Source: Bdellovibrio sp.
Lineage (GTDB): Bacteria > Bdellovibrionota > Bdellovibrionia > Bdellovibrionales > Bdellovibrionaceae
NCBI GenBank assembly: GCA_014376435.1
Contig: JACMRL010000033.1
Location: 62,001-126,000 of the forward strand
Length of the DNA: 64,000 nt
Reading direction: 5' to 3'
The notes beneath the pieces are model-generated. The model did not search any database, was not told the origin of the DNA, and saw only the letters and a program-made list of their open reading frames with translations. The translations under genes and the position numbers were made by a program. This document shows, piece after piece, positions 61,569-64,000 of this stretch (positions within the stretch are counted from its first letter, which is position 1; each line of letters starts with the position of its first letter).

Positions 61569-62474
61569 CTAAGAAAGGGTCCAATTAGCGAATTTCTTGG
61601 TCTCGGCTGAGATATCCGCCCCCATTTCGACGAAACGGTAAGACTTCGGACTACTTACGATCTTTTTAATCAACTTATTCATCACATCGTGCCCAGCTTT
61701 TTGTAACACCATATGGCCCATCAGAGGCATTTCAAGGGTTACTAAATCACCCAGGGCATCCAACATTTTATGACGTACAAATTCATCTTTAAAACGTAGA
61801 CCCTCGGGGTTTACCACTTTGTTATCATCCATGACGATGCAATTTTCTAAACTTCCGCCGCGTGCCAGGCCCGCCGCCTTCATCGCTTCCACATCTTTTA
61901 AAAATCCAAAAGTACGCGCATTCGCTAATTCACGCGTAAAAGTTTGCTCGTTAATTTCTATGTCAATTTTTTGTAAACCAATCGCCGGATGCGGAAAATC
62001 AATCATCACGCTGATTCGCAAACCATGATAGGGCAAAACGTAAGCGGCTTTATCACCTTCGTTGTACGAGATGGGTTCGGTAATGTAACAATATTTTCTA
62101 GGCTCATCCATTTCGATCAATTCAGCTTTTAATAATGCTTCTAGAAAATATTTTGCACTGCCATCACAAATTGGAATTTCAGGGCCATCTAATTCAATAT
62201 AAATATTATCAATTCTTAATGCCGACAAGGCAGATACGCAGTGTTCAATCGTGGCCACCTGAAAAACTGAATTTCCTAAAGTGGTCTGGTAACTAACCGC
62301 CTGAACATTTTTAGCGGAAACTTTTAGAAAAGGTTTTCCGGGTAAATCCGCGCGAATAAAATAAACTCCGGTATTTGCCGGTGCAGGCTTAAAACGAAGA
62401 GTTGTTTTTTCACCAGAGTGAATTCCCACGCCTTCAACTTGAACTGCTTTACGAATGGTTTTTTGAAAGAACAT
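61569..62474 (-). CDS. lpxC: UDP-3-O-acyl-N-acetylglucosamine deacetylase
   Basis: Commits UDP-GlcNAc to lipid A. Zinc ligands and active-site residues appear in ATIEHCVSALSAL (first His), FVRHKMLDALGDL (His and Asp) and AGHDVMNKLI (catalytic His). Also FKPAPANTGVYF, and GPEIPICDGSAKYF with the conserved GSA. The ATG at 62474 gives 301 aa, the family norm; the frame runs 45 codons further up into the divergent gene's promoter without a ribosome-binding site. Separate from ald by 120 nt. Confidence 0.93.
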   Translation of the reverse strand: MFFQKTIRKAVQVEGVGIHSGEKTTLRFKPAPANTGVYFIRADLPGKPFLKVSAKNVQAVSYQTTLGNSVFQVATIEHCVSALSALRIDNIYIELDGPEIPICDGSAKYFLEALLKAELIEMDEPRKYCYITEPISYNEGDKAAYVLPYHGLRISVMIDFPHPAIGLQKIDIEINEQTFTRELANARTFGFLKDVEAMKAAGLARGGSLENCIVMDDNKVVNPEGLRFKDEFVRHKMLDALGDLVTLEMPLMGHMVLQKAGHDVMNKLIKKIVSSPKSYRFVEMGADISAETKKFANWTLS

Positions 62475-62563
62475 TGCATAACTATACTCTTTAGCCGTCT
62501 CATTTTGCAACAGGACCTTTAACCTGAGCTTTGAGATACCGAATAGATAGGGTGATTTTAACA

Positions 62564-63955
62564 ATGAAAACCATTTTTTTATTGAGCTTATTTGTATGTT
62601 TTTCGGCACAGGTTAACGCTGAAGATTGTAGTACCTTAGTGCCTTCAGGAATTTTACGCACGATTGCGGATAATAATTTAAATTCTGTTCAGCTTGAGCT
62701 AAAAAATAAATACATCGTTGAGTTCTACCAAAAGCTAATAGCTTGCCCAGCGGAACATATTAAGTCTCTGGAAAGCGAAGATGAAAAGAAAAATTTAAAA
62801 CAAGTCTACATCACTTCGACTCTCAATCGTAATGCAAATTACATTTTAGATAATTACGAAAATATTGACGTTGATTTATCAATTGAACGTTATAAAAAAA
62901 TTCACGACCTCGTTTACGGAAATACAAAAGAATATCCGCGCGCCATGAAAGATATCATGGAAAGCCGTCCACGCTTTATTAACGAAGCACGTAAATCCTG
63001 TTCGAGCAAGTCCGTCGATACCACACATATGGGACCCGTTCGTAATCAACAAGACACAGCCTGGTGCTACGCATCGGCCTCGGCCGATGTTCTTTCGTGG
63101 TATGCAAAAAAACGCGTCTCGATGGTTGATGTAGCTATTTTGCACAACAATTTTTCTTTATACGCAATTCAAAATAAAAAACAATGGCGGGACCGCATTG
63201 AAAATTTAAGTCCTTTTTACAAAAAATTATTTGTTGAAAATAAAATTATTGATGAAGAAAATCTGATTAATCCTGCAGAGACTTCTCAGCGAAATAAGAT
63301 TGAGCTCGAAGAATCTATTACAGATGGGATTTTCGACTATGGCTACGAACCTCAGGCATTAACTATCGCCATCCATCGAGGTGTGTGCAGCGATGTAGAT
63401 TTGCCATCAGATCTTGGCAGTCAAACCCTGGGAGAAAAGCGTCAAGCTCCTTATCACATCAAAGTTAAATCTAGAGCGATCACTAAAAATGCCTGCGAAA
63501 ACATGACGTTTAAAGTAAAATCTTTGTTCAAAAATTTGAGCTTTGAACAAATCGCCGAAATTATCGATCGCACAGATCCCGACCGATTAATGTTGAAATT
63601 GAGAGAAGCTAATTGTAAAGAAAAAATTAAAATAAATATGAGTCGCGTTCACGTTGAAGGTGCACCCGATACTTTCGCCGCGCTCAAACTACTGAATACA
63701 AAATTAGATAAAAAAGAGCCTTCCGTTTTAGGATTCGAAAAGGGTATGGTGGGTGTTTCGGGACAGGGGGGCCACGCTTCCGTGATTATTGGTCGAAGAT
63801 TTAGTGAGACGAAAAATGTTTGCGAATATCAAATTAGAGATTCTTACGGCGATCTGATGAAGTCCCAGAAAGTAAAATATACGCAAGGAAACTATTGGGT
63901 GGATGAGCGCACTTTGCGTGAAAATCTGATTCGAGTAACGGCTGTAGAACAATAA
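62564..63955 (+). CDS. Secreted papain-like (C1A-type) cysteine peptidase with Asn-to-Asp change
   Basis: 463 aa: signal peptide (MKTIFLLSLFVCFSAQVNA, then ED), a ~145-residue helical pro-region-like segment, then a papain-type core. GPVRNQQDTAWCYASASADV carries the oxyanion Gln and nucleophile Cys168; GQGGHASVIIGRRF carries His404; YQIRDSYGDL matches the usual (K/R)NSWG region but with Asp426 where papain has Asn. Eight or more further Cys suggest disulfides. GGGTG precedes the ATG. Likely degrades protein outside the cytoplasm. The window ends 45 nt past the stop. Confidence 0.82.
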   Translation: MKTIFLLSLFVCFSAQVNAEDCSTLVPSGILRTIADNNLNSVQLELKNKYIVEFYQKLIACPAEHIKSLESEDEKKNLKQVYITSTLNRNANYILDNYENIDVDLSIERYKKIHDLVYGNTKEYPRAMKDIMESRPRFINEARKSCSSKSVDTTHMGPVRNQQDTAWCYASASADVLSWYAKKRVSMVDVAILHNNFSLYAIQNKKQWRDRIENLSPFYKKLFVENKIIDEENLINPAETSQRNKIELEESITDGIFDYGYEPQALTIAIHRGVCSDVDLPSDLGSQTLGEKRQAPYHIKVKSRAITKNACENMTFKVKSLFKNLSFEQIAEIIDRTDPDRLMLKLREANCKEKIKINMSRVHVEGAPDTFAALKLLNTKLDKKEPSVLGFEKGMVGVSGQGGHASVIIGRRFSETKNVCEYQIRDSYGDLMKSQKVKYTQGNYWVDERTLRENLIRVTAVEQ

Positions 63956-64000
63956 AATTGAAATCAAACTCGTACCATTTAACTAAGTTATAAGGAATAC

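Overview
The window reads as ordinary chromosome from a Gram-negative, AT-leaning (roughly 40% GC by eye) bacterium of the Bdellovibrio/Pseudobdellovibrio kind. That placement is an inference from gene content, not from a marker gene. The supporting evidence is LPS genes (lpxC, waaA, a heptosyltransferase, lptF), many lipoproteins and outer-membrane barrels without named homologues, a bacterial deoxyhypusine-synthase homologue, a PBP4-like lipoprotein, and a secreted papain-like protease. Coding density is very high, with many ATGA/TAATG overlaps and convergent genes whose 3' ends overlap. I saw no rRNA, tRNA, CRISPR array, transposase, integrase or prophage module.

Layout. 0-8 kb: two tandem exported phospholipase-D-fold proteins; then, leftward, a MOSC protein, a DHS-like enzyme, a methyltransferase, a tiny membrane ORF, tcdA and tatD. 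7.9-8.3 kb: the only large gene-free stretch. It holds two inverted repeats and a well-formed candidate small RNA (promoter, two-hairpin body, intrinsic terminator). 8.3-17.5 kb: an orphan protein, DedA, a pseudouridine synthase, outer-membrane proteins, lipoproteins, an RlmL-like methyltransferase and an MFS carrier. 17.5-32.4 kb: two copies of a two-gene module (outer-membrane barrel followed by a large EF-hand lipoprotein) flank LPS-core genes, a BtuF-like protein, an SDR-like/P-loop pair, ChaN, rpmG and dcd. 32.5-39.3 kb: a 2-oxoadipate-dioxygenase-like enzyme coupled to a small barrel, a PBP4-like lipoprotein, a flavin reductase, transporters and a proline-rich lipoprotein.

39.4-46.2 kb: a leftward folE2-fur-uvrA run with a perfect Fur-type palindrome upstream of fur, then a regulator-maf-cdd operon. 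46.2-55.2 kb: ppiD, the elongasome operon mreC-mreD-mrdA-rodA (without mreB) ending in a small secreted cysteine protein, then trxA, a receiver-like protein and lptF. 55.5-60.3 kb: competence functions. dprA ends a leftward operon with a LysM protein and a TPR lipoprotein, and divergently there is a ComEC split into a membrane channel gene and a separately exported metallo-beta-lactamase-fold gene. 60.3-64 kb: alanine dehydrogenase, lpxC and a secreted C1A-like peptidase.

The most unusual items are the duplicated barrel/EF-hand-lipoprotein module, the split two-gene ComEC with a signal peptide on its nuclease-type half, and the structured RNA near 8.1 kb. Starts were moved from the longest open frame to internal ATG/TTG/GTG codons where a ribosome-binding site or signal peptide demanded it. 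All functions are inferred from sequence motifs read by eye; no database search was possible.
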